Assembly (NCBI GenBank): GCA_000827325.1
Contig: KN832879.1
Location: 1,240,001-1,304,000 of the forward strand
DNA from: Oidiodendron maius Zn
Taxonomy: Eukaryota > Ascomycota > Leotiomycetes > Myxotrichaceae
Direction: 5' to 3'
DNA: 64,000 bases
The notes beneath the pieces were generated by a model. That model worked only from the letters and a program-made list of their open reading frames with translations. It was not told the origin of the DNA and ran no database searches. Of this stretch, positions 34,501-46,704 are shown one piece after another. How positions within the stretch are numbered: position 1 is the stretch's first letter; every line of letters begins with the position of its first letter. Made by a program: the position numbers and the translations under genes.

Positions 34501-35263
34501 TGACGTACAAACCATATCCGAACGAGTCACGTTGATTAGTAGTGCCACTGTGAGTGGTCAGCTAAGTATCACACAATTCTTCTGCAGGGTTGGTCTCACT
34601 CAGGATATGTCTCGGAGAAGCGAAACTTCTTCTTCCATAGTCGATAGGGGCAGTCCTGTTCATAGGAATGGTCCTCAGGCTGCAACTCTTGTGGGTTTGT
34701 ATTTGCACCCAAAAAGGCGTGGAACGTTTCATGTGACGTAGAGGTGATAGACACGCTGTCAGAGGTGAAACGGTCTTTCATTGATGGCATGGAATTGGCT
34801 GAAGTCCTCCTTTTCCTCTTGAGGTATCTTCTCAGTCTCCGCTCGTTTATCGGTCTTCCATGAATACCCAATGTCGATACATGTGTGGCATCAGATACCG
34901 TTTTTTGATAGAGGAGACGGCGTGCGTTCTTGTCGGTAATATTTTTGGCAAAATTCCAAAGACTGAATTTGTCCTTGAGCATTTTTGGCCTTCGCAACGG
35001 TTAGAAGTACTTCTATAGAAGTAATGGTTTGTGAAAAGAACTGACGTTGGGTGGAAATCACGCTCTTCTGCAAGCCTCTTCATAAGCTTGCTCAGTGTTT
35101 CATTGTTATCGATATAAGACTTCTTGATGAAGGGTTTCATGGCCTCCCATTCTTTGGTTGCATATCTCCGGCGGGGACTGAGATGGCGTTGGGGCACCGA
35201 GCTGTCGGACCCAGATTGGGGAGGCCGCGTGAGTTCTGGTGCTGGGCTGTGGGAGCTATCCAT
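31544..35263 (-). CDS. Clr5-ankyrin protein with C-terminal membrane anchor, 1203 aa
   Basis: Exons 35263-35046, 34989-34600 and 34547-31544 give 1204 codons without stops. The N-terminus has a Clr5 domain split by the first intron: WEAMKPFIKKSYIDNNETLS, then HPT|PKMLKDKFSLWNFAKNI. A serine-rich linker and a segment of unknown function follow. Twelve or so ankyrin repeats (GHEGIVQLLLDYGADVNGTG and variants) occupy about residues 520-900, then a helical region (LGRSIVETLRDRK..). The last 25 residues form one hydrophobic helix (IAILLIAGAIFTIVIIFLQS), a probable tail anchor. Clr5 domains are named after a fission-yeast silencing factor; many fungal ankyrin proteins begin with one. Repeats are nearly identical in DNA, and the variant tails (DYGAD, NYRAD, DHGAD) shuffle between units. 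Confidence 0.87.
32530..33560 (-). repeat. Tandem 99-bp ankyrin-coding repeats
   Basis: About ten units of 99 bp on the minus strand. On the plus strand, blocks such as gaggagtagctgcactattc recur with a few substitutions. Variation is mosaic: unit types alternate rather than diverge steadily. Confidence 0.9.
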
Positions 35264-36126
35264 TGTCGTTTAAGCAGGTAACCCTCGGTCGGCCACAGGC
35301 GAGGATGTTGAGAGAAGATATAGAAAGGGATTATTTAGTATACAGGAAGAGAAAAGGCGTTTATCAGAATCTGATGTGGTAACAAGGTGAAGTGGCCGGC
35401 GAGGCTGTCGATCGGCTGGACTTTTCAAGGATAGAAAAAGGCAGACTTTGAATGAAGATGGGAATCCTGACACGCCAAGATACGGACGGCCTTTCTGCTC
35501 GAAATCTGAAGAGTGAAAGGGAAAGCTACCACGGCATGAAATATATTAGAAGGTAGTCAAAACGTGGACGGCACTATTCGCGAGGCAAATGTATGATGCA
35601 ACTTTTCCCTTGCAGGACTGGGCGGCAAGAGGGCAAGGGCCAAAAGTTCTTTGCATCGGAACGGCGGCCGGTGATTCGCTGGCCGAAGGATGGATGCATG
35701 GGATTTTTGGATGGGCTAAGTTCCAATTTTGTCACGTGGGGATGATAAAACAGTACTTTTGTGCCCTGTTGACTTAAGGTCTGGCCAGTCGGTCGGTTGA
35801 CAAAGGACATCGCTGAGGGGGTGATACCCTTTATTTCTGCGACAAATCCAGCCCTTATGGAAAACCCATCGCCCGCAAATGCCTTGTTCAAACAGCGAGT
35901 CAAAGGCTGTGAAGCAAGAGCTACGGGGCGCTGTGCTGTACTACAGTACACAATTAAGATAGACATTATCAATTCTAACCCCGCTAGTGCTAGAATTGCA
36001 CTCCGCCACTCGTTAACCCAGTAGCTGCATATAGATTGCAACAGCCACACCAACTCCTCGAGACATTATCCAACATCGTTGCTTCAGCATCGATCACATT
36101 ACCTCGCCTTGCCCACATTTCTCTAA
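35264..36126. other. Upstream region of the Clr5-ankyrin gene
   Basis: No gene accepted. A minus frame (35574-36053) has no family features. The right end lies just before the 36127 relic. Confidence 0.45.
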
Positions 36127-36870
36127 ATGGCACCTTATAAGCTTTCTCCAGATGGGCTAGATTCTAGCAACCTACTAGCTGCAGAGGAATCGAATGTCGC
36201 CCAGCCCATCAAAGTCTGTCTGTACCCAAACCGCCAATTATAGACATTTCTAACAGCCTACGCAGGCCACTTGTTTAGACTCCCAATCGAATTAAGACTC
36301 CAAATTTACAAATGTGCACTTCCTGCCAACAAAATATTCCGTCATCACGATACCCCCCGACTACCGCGAGGAGGACATATCCTTGCTATTGACTTGTAAA
36401 CAAATTGGTGCAGAAGCCTTCACTATATTTGTTTCGAACAACAACATCCATATCTTCTCGCATCTACTTCTCCAATTTTATGGTTCGCGTATATTCATCG
36501 ATAATATACGCGACATGTCCGTCTCATGGATGTATACCGCGAGTTCCGATCTTACGGGCAATAGCGATCCAAATACATGGGAGCTAGAAGAGCTCTTTGC
36601 GTGCTCTCCGCTACGAACCGTTAATGTTGAACTTTTCTACTGTGACTAAGACCACGTATATAAAAGCTTTCAGGCTAGATACCAAGAACATAGAGCTAAG
36701 GACCCTTTTATCCAGTGCCTAGGTCTCCAAGTTCTCTTATCAATCCCAGGACTCCAACGATTAACCTTTATAGATGTCGATGAACAATCGCCGCCAGAGC
36801 TAGTTGCATTAGGGGATTATATGACAACACAACTTGCATTATCAGAATGTTAGTTTTAACCATCATTATT
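36127..36870 (+). pseudogene. Relic of a fungal 2EXR/F-box-like protein
   Basis: The start MAPYKLSPDGLDSSNLLAAE is followed in other frames by LFRLPIELRLQIYKCALP, the opening motif of the fungal '(F)RLPxELRxxIY' family, then ISLLLTCKQIGAEAFTIF. The usual order (leucine-rich opener, then LL.TCKQI..EA...F) is kept, but the frames change repeatedly and stops follow, so it is judged inactive. Short introns could explain part of the frame changes. Confidence 0.5.
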
Positions 36871-37402
36871 GAAGCAACCCAATTTTTTTCGAAATAATTA
36901 ATCTAACTATTATACTAGCTCCTTAGAGGATATTGAAGGAAGACGAGGCCTAATCTATTTCAAAGAAGAGTTTTAATATGCAGTGATTGTTGAGAGGTAC
37001 CATATAGCTTTTGACAAATAGCTATCGCATAGGCTCTGCGTTGCGACACAAAGCGTCTGATGGAGTGTATCACTATTACTACCCAGCCACAGCATAAAAG
37101 CCGACAATTTTGTTTGCACAAGTAATAAAAGTTGTCAGGAAGCATTTCAAAGATTGCATGCCGCAATGGATACGAAGAACAACAGATGTTGAGAACAATT
37201 GGAATGCGTGTCCAAGCATACTGTACGTCTCTTTTTGGGGCAAGTGTTCACTCATGCCTTTGTACACTGCTTACTCTGAAGCTCCGCCACAAGTTATCTG
37301 ATATGGTCTATGTTACAGCAAGTAAAATTACGGCGAGTCAAATCACGGGGAGTAAAATTACTAAACTACCTCAGACGGCAAATTTACTATAGCCCGACGA
37401 TG
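36871..37402. other. Intergenic region 3' of the helicase-AAA gene
   Basis: AT-rich, no gene. Near 37320-37365 a short motif (agtaaaattac / agtcaaatcac) recurs three times. Confidence 0.45.
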
Positions 37403-40400
37403 TTATATCATGCCAAGCTGTCCGTTGGAAACAAAATGGGAGCCTCCAGCACACCGGTAGCCCGCAGCCTGCTTGATCCACGCATACCCGACAGGGCATA
37501 GACCCATTGTCCGCAACTTCTCCTGAGCAGCTTCTTCCTTTTTCTTCCGTTCTTCTATTTCTATCTTATGCCGCGCCATTGTCCGCAGTAGCTCTTCGTA
37601 CTTCTGTTTCTCTTCGTCGTCCGGGCCGTCTCTGTTCCTTTCCGGGGTCAGCGCCGCCAGTTGAAGCTGAACTTGTTGTTCTTGGGCAATAAAACCGCAG
37701 TTCTGTTGATCACGTTTCTCTATCGCCTCCCGATCAGACTGTAATTGAGTCCAGACTTCATCAGAGACACCGGTGTCGCGGAGTTGACAGATGGGCGGCG
37801 GTGAGCGGGTCGACTGGCGAGCCGGCATGTCTTCAGGTGTCCGGGTATCGGCTTTCACCCGGGTATCAGTCGAAGTAGCCAATGGCATCAAGTCTGGCGG
37901 TGGCGCCGTGGCAGTATGAACGCTGTCCAAGAAATTAGGAGGAACAAATACCGTGCTCGCTCGGCACTCTCGCTCGTCGATTGTTGAGCGAATTGCGGAT
38001 ATCACTCCCTCCTCTGTCACCACAAAATCCACGTCGTCTGCTGCAGTCGCGAGAACCTTGCCCCTAACGACTGTTGCAATTGTTTGGATGTCACGAGCAT
38101 TCCCCCATGCGGGCAGTGTGGACAAAATACGGAAATGGTCGACTACACTATCCTTGAAGGCGCCGCGAGGTTCCTGCACCACATTGCTGTTGATCCGTTC
38201 ATACTTCCGCAAGCAGGTCTGAAATAGTTTCCAGCATTGCTCTGGGTTCAGGTTGGTGAAGTTGATCGTTTCAGGGAAGCGGCTCGTGAGTCCCGGATTC
38301 GATAACATCAGGCGGTTGATATCATCCTCATACCCTGCCAATATGGTCACAAGCTTTTGACAGTATTTCGGTTTGGTGAGGCAATCGACCAACTCGTCCA
38401 TGGCCTCCTTGCCGAATGCGCCATCAGCTAGTCGGTAGGCTTCGTCGATGAAAAGGACCTTGCCCAGAGCCTTCTCCAGCAGCTTTTCCGTTTTTGGGCC
38501 GGTCTGACCGACGTACTGCCCAACGAGGTCCGTTGTAGAAGATTCAACAACCTCCGCTGTCGCCAGAAGACCCATGTCGTAGAAGATCTGGCCCATCCGC
38601 CGCGCGGTCGACGTCTTACCCGTCCCTGCTGAAGGTCAGATCATGGTATAGGTCGTCCATGGCATGCTTACCGGGAGGCCCGCGGAATAAAAAATTGAAC
38701 GGAATATGCTCTCGAGGATCCATGCCGGCCTTCTTGGTGTTTCCAGCGATGCGCTGATAGCGCTCTAGTTGAGCAATGAGACTTTCGCAGCCTACAACTC
38801 CCTCGAAAAGCTTCTTGCAGTTCAGAGAGGCCCGCTCACCTCGGTTGAAGTCCGGGTCAAAATCTAGCGGCTCTAGTATGTCTATGCTTCTAGTCTGCCG
38901 GGACGAGAGGCGATGTTGGTGTCGCAGTTTAGCTTGATCGAGTAGGATATCCACCTCTCCAGCGTTGCCAAAATGGGCCCGGTTCCGAGCCCGACTCAGG
39001 CATTCTCGAACGACTTTCTTGGCCTCCGCCGTGGCCTCGAAGCCCGCTTGTTTCAGTTTCAGGTCAAGGATCTTTTGTAGGTCGTCGTCCGTATAGTCCT
39101 CAAAGTGAAATGCAGAACTTATTGGGAAGCGGCGCGATAATCCGGGGTTTACATTTTGGAACATCCTCTCCATCTGATCCTTATATCCCAATAACAGTAC
39201 ACATCTGTCGTCTCCCGGCACACTCTGCACTTCGGCAACCAGTGTATCGATCACTGCCGTCCTGTACGGGTCAGAGGTTGAGGAGCCCTCAGCTGCGGAT
39301 GAGCTTCCTGCAAGCATATAGGCCTCGTCAATGACTAGGACTTTTCCAAGCGCGGAAGCTAGAATTCCTCTTGTCGCAGCTTCGGATGCCCCGAGCACGT
39401 CACCCACAAAGTCTGATGGGTTTTTGACAACAACTAGATGCCACTGTTAGCTTCCCGCTCTCATCATATTCTTGAAAAGGGGATGGGACGCCAAACCTTC
39501 TCCATTAGATAGGAACCCCATGTCGGCGAGAATCTGCCCGTAGAGTTTCGCAACGGTCGTCTTACCAGTGCCCGGGTTCCCCAGAAATACTTTGTTTAGT
39601 GAATACTCGACCGACGGTTTCTCCTCCAGCTCCCGTTGATAATTGAACTGAATCGTGTCGAGCAATGACAATACGGACTGTTTAACACTATCCAAACCGG
39701 TCAGGCTCTGAAGCTTTGCCCAAGCGGCATTCCCTTTCAGTACAGAGTGCGGTTCGGGACCGAGGAGATCTTCTCTGGTGAGTAGCATGTCGTCAGGCTG
39801 CTTTCCGACGCGTCTCTCTAGCTGTAGACGTCGTGCTTGGCGGTTGGTGATATGGGCAGCAGCGTTGTGGACGGCGCGTGCATTTCCGAACCCTTCGCTG
39901 CCGCGGCCGCGTCCGATCCGGCGTGCCACTATTCGCATGTCGAGCCCATCTATGCCCCCGTCGAACTTCATCCTCCCGCTGTATTTTTGATCCAACCGCT
40001 GAAACAGAATTCTCTGTAACTCCAGGTCGGTGTAGTCTTTGAATGACAGCGTGATTGGAAACCTGCTGGGAATTCCGGGGTTATGTGCAAAAAATGATTC
40101 CATGTTCTTATTATAGCCTGCGATGATAAAGACAATCTTACCCGTAAGATTCTCAACCTCCGCTAGTAAAAAGTCGAGCACAGATCCTCCCCCAGGACTG
40201 CTTCCGGAGGTCAACTGGTATGCTTCGTCAATGAAGAACGCTCCACCGCCATTTGAACGTATCTCGTCCAGCTGCTTTGTACAGCCAGGAACGCCGCTGC
40301 TTGCCAGCTTTGACCCGGAGGTTTCAACGAAGTGGTGGCCGGGGATGACTCCAACAGAGCTTAGGAATTTGGCATACAGGCGCGCCACAGTAGTTTTCCC

Positions 40401-43400
40401 TTCACAATAGTGTTAGTCATGACAATGATTCCTGGCAGCATAACCCAGTATGAACCTATTGACTAGGTATAATACATACCAGTTCCAGGGTTGCCTAGAA
40501 GAGCCGCGCCGAACCGCTCGTCTTTCAAGCTCGCGCCCTGCCGTACCACTGTGTCCACCTTGGCCTTAATCGACAGCAAGCTATCCTTGACCTCCTCAAG
40601 CCCGATCATGGCCATCATGGAGTCCAATGCGTCGTTAGACTGTCCCTCCAACCTCTTCTGTCGCTCCCATTCATCTCTAGCGTTGGACGTCACAGAAATC
40701 AGGGTATCTTCATTGGATCCACTCCTATCCTCTTGCGCGCCATCTAAATTCTGAGATGGAGGAGAGGTAGATTTTCCGTCCGCGATGCGAGGATGGGTTG
40801 GCTGTGGTCGTCTTGCTCGGCATGCCGCTGCTTTCAAGTCTTCGAGGTCCCTGGCTTTTTGAGCCAGGACGTCACGGCGTTCCTTCTCATCCACGATGTC
40901 TTTTAATATTTGATTCTGCTCTTCTATCTTCTTCGTAACTTCCGAGAGGCTTTTGGCATGCTCTCTTTGAATAGCCTCTCGCTTCGCCTCCAGCTCGAGG
41001 TCCTGGGCTTTCCTCTTCTCTTCTTCCACCGCGTCAAGAATACACGTGGGACAGACTGCAGGGGTTGACTGGTAGCATCTCCAACGATATTTATGCGTCT
41101 TGGGACATTTCTTCTCCATAACCTTCATGCATTTCATCTGCGAATGATCATCCACCCGATGACAACGCTGAGGGCAGGCATGGATGCCGCAGGCGAGTAG
41201 TGACGTGCTTGCGGGACGTCAGCCAGTGTTGGAAGTTATGCGGGGCGTCTCAGGCATACCATGGGTCCAAACAGCCCCCGTCAGGGGACTCTTTTTGAAA
41301 CTCACCGGGCTCGCAAATCATAAGCTTTCGCGTAGGGTGCCTGTCGCACTTCAAGGGGAATCCCTCGTATACGTGACCTTGGTCCCGTAGCATATCACAT
41401 AGAGGCTGCCAAGTAGTCCTGCCCTTCCGACTCTTGAGGAAGGCGTTAGCATTCCCGATCATGATGAGTGAGTTGCGCGCCCGCGACAGCAGCACGTTGA
41501 CTCGTTCTGGAGCTGCCATAAAGCCTATGTCCGCGGACTCGTTGCTGCGTGTCAATGTTGCAACAACAATTTCGCTCTCTTCACCTTGGTAATTATCTGG
41601 ATCGCGAAAGGCTTAGTAGGCAGCTTCACAAACTGCAAATGATGTACAGTACTTACCAATCGTAGAAATCCGGATAGGTCGTTTGTTCAGCTTGGCACTG
41701 CCTGGGTCGAGAAGCCCCGCCTGAACCAGATCATTCGAATCTAGATCATTCAAGACAGGATCATTTGTCTTGCTTAGCTCTCTCCGCAAAAGTGATAGTT
41801 GTCCCAGGTAAGGCGTGAGGATGACGATCTTGTCAGTGCCATAGCCCTGCTGGCCCAGGTACCTAACGACCGCGAGGACCATCTGCACCTCGAAGAGGTT
41901 CTGCTTGCTGCTTTTTGAAGCGGGATCCCGCTTTTCCTTAACATTCTCGACGTCAGTCTCTAAGTGCCCGTGGTGCATAAAGATAACATCGTCTTGAAAG
42001 CCCCGGAGCGGAGGCCGGTTCCTAGTTTTGTCATCGTCTTGAAGATCTGGATACGTCAGACTCCGGATAAGTTGAGAAATTTCTGGACGCATGCGATGCT
42101 GTTTCGACAGCGTAGTGTGAGGAAAGCCCTTCAAAACGAGTCTTTCGAAAAGGGACATGTTGAGATTGAATCCATCCCCCTTCTCTACTGACAAATTGTA
42201 ATTATTGATCTTGGGTCGTAGCTGCTTGTGGTCGCCAATCAGGACTAGCTGCCGCGTGTCTGCGCTCATCGCAGTCAGGATGTGGCTCTCCAAAATCTCA
42301 CCTGCCTCTTCCACCAGAATGACACTAGGCTTGGCGGATTCCAGAGCGCGGGTATACTTCGCCGCTGCCGTGGTAGTGCACGCAATGATGCGCTTCTGCT
42401 GCAGGACCTCCGAGTGCTTTTTATGGTAGAAATATTCTTCTAGCTCCTTTTCAACGCTGTTAAATTTCTCCACCAGTTCCACAATTTTCTCCCGGCTTTC
42501 ACCCTGGATCGTCTGCCGCCATCGAGATACGGCTTCTCTCCTGCTGGGAGTAGGCATCTCCCAGATATGGGCGTGGCAGGGGCTAATTCCACCTGTGAAA
42601 ATACCCGCATCTTGTCCGTTCACCCAGCGATCCCAGAGATAGTACTTGTTGATTGTTCTCCCTCGCTTTCCTACCAGGTGCATCCCCGGCTCCTGCTCGG
42701 GCACAATGAATCCTTCGTAAAAACCCGAGTTTTCGGAAAACTCGAGATACTCAAGTAGATCATCCTTGCTAATGTAAGCTGTTTTAAACTCGGTAATGCG
42801 CGTTTCTAATTCCTCCATCATTTCCTCCAACTCCCGTTTTCGATCAGAGATGAACTGCCACGAGTGGTGCCTGTTTGCTCTACCAGCGGATTGTTCAAAC
42901 AAGCTCAGCATCTTTGTTCGGTCCGTAGATTTAGATCCGAGTCGGACCATCGATGCGTCTGGAATCCCAATATCCATGAGGTCTTCAAGAAACTGATCTA
43001 GTGCATGATTGGTGTGGCAGAGAACCAGCAGTGTACTGTCTGTGTGGTCATGCAAAATCTTTGCGATGAGCGCTCCGATGAAGGACTTTCCGGTGCCTGG
43101 CATAGATCGTGTTAGTTAATAAGTCCAGTCTGGGAGTCACAATATGAAATACCTGGGGGTCCCTGAATTATGCTCACAGAGTTCTCTAATCCGGTTAAAA
43201 GGGACTGGAACTGAGACCCGTCGAGAGCTATCTTCTGTTTAGTGCCTAGAATATGTCCAAGTTGTCCACCTCTAGTGGATTTGATCCGTTCGATAACCTT
43301 TGACAGTCTTTCGTCCTGGCTCAGGGCTTGCTGAGAAGGCTCCGCAGACAGCAAGGAGTCAGACATGGGAAACTCAGTCTTGCGTTGCAATCGCTCCAAG

Positions 43401-44810
43401 ATGGGCTCGTACGCAAAAACTGCAGTGTTGACGACGAGGAATGTTAGAGCTGTGCCTATGCTTGCGCATGACAACACGCGATCCAGGGCATCACGTCCGG
43501 CAACATCCAGAACGAGTGTTGGAATGTCTTCCAGAAGCAGAGAATCGTTGCGATCCACAGTGGCAAATGCCACCACATCGACCCCGTTAAGTAGACACCC
43601 AAAGGCCTGATGTTTGATCAAGTTTCGATCATCTGCCAAGAGCTTCTTCCGTTCTGATGGAGACAAGCCCAAGAGCCGAGGAAGGCCGTGACTGCAGCTG
43701 AAAGTCAGAGAGCATTGCCTTCGCCGACCTTGCTCCCCACATTCGACACCCTGGAAAAGAAGCCCGTCGATACGGTACGCGGATCTCCTCCCCTTCTTCT
43801 GCCCTCGAGCGATCTGTAAATCATTGCGCAACTCGGCTAGTAGATCCTCCCTCAATAGCCGGAACTGATTATCGTGGTGCGTGGCTGGTCGGCGGTCCAG
43901 TATCACGTTATAGATATCATCTACACGCCTGTAGAAAGGTAGGTCGGTCGACGCGATCTCGTCGGGGGTAGGGAGGATGGTAATCTGCCGAAAGTTTTCA
44001 AAGTCATTATCATGCCTGCCCCCTGGTCCACGGCCTAGGGTATCGGTATCTGTTTGGGACGTCGTCTTCAGGATATTGTCGATCCTGTATCCGATCGTTC
44101 GTATACCGCGGGATGAAGAGTCGAGAAACGATCGATTCTGCAAGTTTTGCTTCGCGATTGCGAGGACATCTTCCGAACAGGTTGTCGATGAGCTCAATAA
44201 AGTCAGCAAGAGCCAGGCAAAGCTCAGCTCGGCTTTCTCGGTCAGCAACTTCCGACTATGAGCTTCCAGAAAAGCATTCCAGAACGTCGGCGGTTGCACA
44301 ACGCGGTCGACGACTTTTCGAACAAATTGTCCGTTGCAGAAATTGGCAATACTTGGGTCTTGAAGATAGGTTAGGAAGTCGGTAGCCGGTCCGTTCATGA
44401 ATTCAGACGACAAGTCGGCTCGAAAGCTGCTCTGCAGGGCATCGAGGGTGTTGGAGCATGACACGACTCTTTCGATACAGCGGAGACGATCTGTCTGATT
44501 ACAAAGAGCTTCAAAGAGTAGTTTGGCGTCGGCAGCCTTCTCGACCTTCTTATTGCCTCGTTCGATTACGGTCAAATACTTTGAAAGCCTGCCTGAGCGG
44601 GTCGACATGATGTCTCTCCTTTCCGTCGCCTTGCAAAGAGATCTTGTATTCATGAAGCCTAGCAATGGCAGTCAATGCACTTGCCTCGCCGAGATAATGT
44701 AGATGACGCTTGCTGAAATCGCTGGTCTCGGTGAGAAAGCGGAGGCCGTGATTCGGTGGGAGTGCGTCGTACAAGATGCGAGACATAGCGAGAATGCGCC
44801 GACGTGTCAT
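37403..44810 (-). CDS. SF1 helicase / NF-X1 zinc finger / triple AAA+ fusion protein, about 2330 aa
   Basis: One continuous gene. Exons 44810-44607, 44548-43153, 43096-41657, 41596-41260, 41207-40480, 40399-39497, 39433-38672 and 38625-37403 total 2331 codons. The N-terminal half is a UPF1/ZNFX1-like RNA/DNA helicase: GPPGTGKSF (about 531), CHTNHALDQFL, VILVEEAGEILESH, LIGDHKQLRP, SKQHRMRPEIS, IRISTI-DNYQGEESEIVV and NVLLSRAR. A Cys/His segment (CGIHACPQRCHR...CPKTHKYRWRC) resembles an NF-X1 finger, then a charged coiled coil. Three CbxX/SpoVK-type AAA+ modules follow, with Walker A GNPGTGKTT, GNPGTGKTT and GPPGTGKTS and Walker B FFIDEAYQL, LVIDEAYML and LFIDEAYRL. The end is GYAWIKQAAGYRCAGGSH. 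The first intron is uncertain (58 nt drawn; a 31-nt one would also restore frame). Related fusions occur in other fungi; function is unknown, probably nucleic-acid remodelling. Confidence 0.85.
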
Positions 44811-44881
44811 GATCTCAGTCGATAATGAAAACAGTCATGCCGGGCAGCATAAGTATACCTGAATCGAACATTGTGCTGTGA
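44811..44881. promoter_or_regulatory. Very short bidirectional promoter
   Basis: Only 71 bp (107 bp if the plus gene starts at 44918) separate the start codons of the helicase-AAA gene and its divergent neighbour. So little room implies overlapping 5' ends and shared control. Confidence 0.65.
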
Positions 44882-46258
44882 ATGCCTATTGTGTATACAA
44901 ATCTCCTCGCAAAGACAATGTCCTGGACACAGTCCACTAGCCGACACGGACCTGGCTTTCGAGGAATTCGAGGGGGTCGAAGGTCGCAAGGCGGCGTCAT
45001 CAACGAAAGAAGAGAATGGCGAGAGCGACGTATATTCCAAGAACCACCCCCGCCTCCATATGGGGAATTGCTGTTCGTGATTGAGCGAGATGGCCTCGAA
45101 GAATCCCCGTACGATCCTAAGATCACGTCGTGCAGCTATGTCGCTTCCTACACCTGGCTGCAGGGATCCGCTCCGTCCATCATGATCCCCGGTATTTCCA
45201 ATCTATATAGTCTCTACACGGCAAGAGATCACTAACAAGATTGCGACGTAGGATCGCCTCCTATGTGGAATCCCCCCTCGCATAGTCGACGACTTGACCC
45301 AGACAAGGGCGAGTATTTCCGTGATCCCAACGCTGCCAGATATCCCTCTCACCCTTTGGAGCCCGCGGTTCTGGCAACTTTGGAGCAGAGGCCAGAGCTC
45401 GCGACAAATGAGATAAACATTTTTACCTGCTCAAGCACCCTCGGAAACTTATCACGATTTGTCCGCGGTGTCGACAAGAGCTTCCGGTTTGTCATCGAGA
45501 AGGCAGGAAGCACCATTTTCTTTATTCGTAAGGAGAACTCCCCAACACAGTTGATTCCGGATGTCCGTGGTTATGGCCACACATTTCCTGAGGAGTATAC
45601 CTCGTGGGAAAAAGGGTTGGCCGGCGCCGAGTCCCATCAAAGAATTATCCGTTATAAATTTGGGGGGCTGTGCTTCCTCGTCCGCTTTGAAGCAGATGGC
45701 TATATCCGCAAGGATAAAGATGAGGCAGACAGTATTTCTGAACCGCCGATCGAGGTTAACGACCTTATCGGTATGCTTCAGGCTCAACAACCAGTGACCG
45801 ATGGTAAGTGTCTTAACATCGAACGGGGAGGTCGACGGGTCCCCCAGGATGATATCATTGACATCAAGACGCGGTCTGCGTTCGACTTTAAGACCCGCAC
45901 CATAAAGAAGGAGATTGACATGACGGATCTGACGCCTAGACTTTGGCTCTCCCAGATCCCGACGCTCGTGGTCGGATATCATGACCGCGGGCTCTTCGAT
46001 GATATTCGTGTCAGAAGTATGCGAGAGGAGATAGTGCAGTGGGAACGCGATAACGAAGGGCAGCTGCGTAAACTGGTATCTCTACTTCATGAGCTCATTG
46101 ACTGTGCCCGGACATCCAAGACGAGTCTCGAGGTCTGCCGGTCCGAAAGCAGACCTCTGGAGGTCAGACGGCTGGCAGGAAATGGAACGCGAGCGCTTTC
46201 GCCGGAGACCACTATCAAGTGGACCGCACGGAACGACAAGGGCCTGCAAGAGATGTGA
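44882..46258 (+). CDS. PD-(D/E)XK-nuclease-like protein of a fungal family, about 438 aa
   Basis: Exons 44882-45191 and 45252-46258 (60-nt intron); ATG 44918 (MSWTQ) is an alternative start. Family features: a proline run then GELL, SCSYVASYTWLQG, RYFRDPNAARYPSHPLEPAV-like text, TLGNLSRFVRGVDKSFRF and ENSPTQLIPDVRGYGHTFPE, then ESHQRIIRYKFGGL. Homologues are, as I recall, often auto-labelled 'geranylgeranyl pyrophosphate synthetase', but no prenyl-synthase pair of Asp-rich motifs is present. RFEADGY (about residue 248), then DIIDIKTRS (about 306) and LSQIPTLVVGYH resemble the D / DxK / QxxxY series of RecB-type PD-(D/E)XK nucleases; this is inference. The 3' end may include one more exon after a donor (gtgagt) that overlaps the stop at 46258. 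Confidence 0.75.
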
Positions 46259-46704
46259 GTTGCCCTTACAGTCGTCTCCCAGGAAACGCAAGGGAGGGTA
46301 GTTGTTTCTTGGATTGTGATTGAGAATTTGCCATACTGGACATAAGGCTCCAGCTACTAGTCTCACTAACGAGCCTGAACCTCTCTATTTGAAATATTCT
46401 GCAGGTATGATCAAATTTCAAATCTTAGCTCTGTTTACCTTGAATGCTGGGTTGAAAAGCAGAGAAGGCCAAAGGATAATTTAGAATCTCAACTTAGTAT
46501 TACTTACATATCGCTTCACGTACTATAATATTCCAATACGCCAGTACACCAAAATTACTTAGTAAGGCCCCATTCTAGTCTGCAACTTCGCGATATCCTT
46601 CCCTCTGAGATGATAGAACACTGTGAATTCAAGACCGTTGGTGCTAGAATAAAAGAACGAATGGAGCAAACCTTTTAACCTACTAGATTTGCTTCGGATG
46701 CGCC
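46259..46704. other. Intergenic / possible 5' exon of the cyclin gene
   Basis: No certain gene. A short frame at 46611 (MIEHCEFKTVGARIKERMEQ) could be a missing cyclin exon, but no good splice donor follows it. Confidence 0.35.

Noticed and set aside
35574-36053. 159-aa minus-strand open frame
   Set aside because: No domain, no splice partner and unconvincing composition.
45855-45870. DDIID in the divergent gene, resembling the DDxxD motif of prenyl synthases
   Set aside because: A single match without the second Asp-rich motif or helical prenyl-synthase context; as I recall them, homologues read differently just before the conserved DLKTRS-type motif, so it looks incidental.
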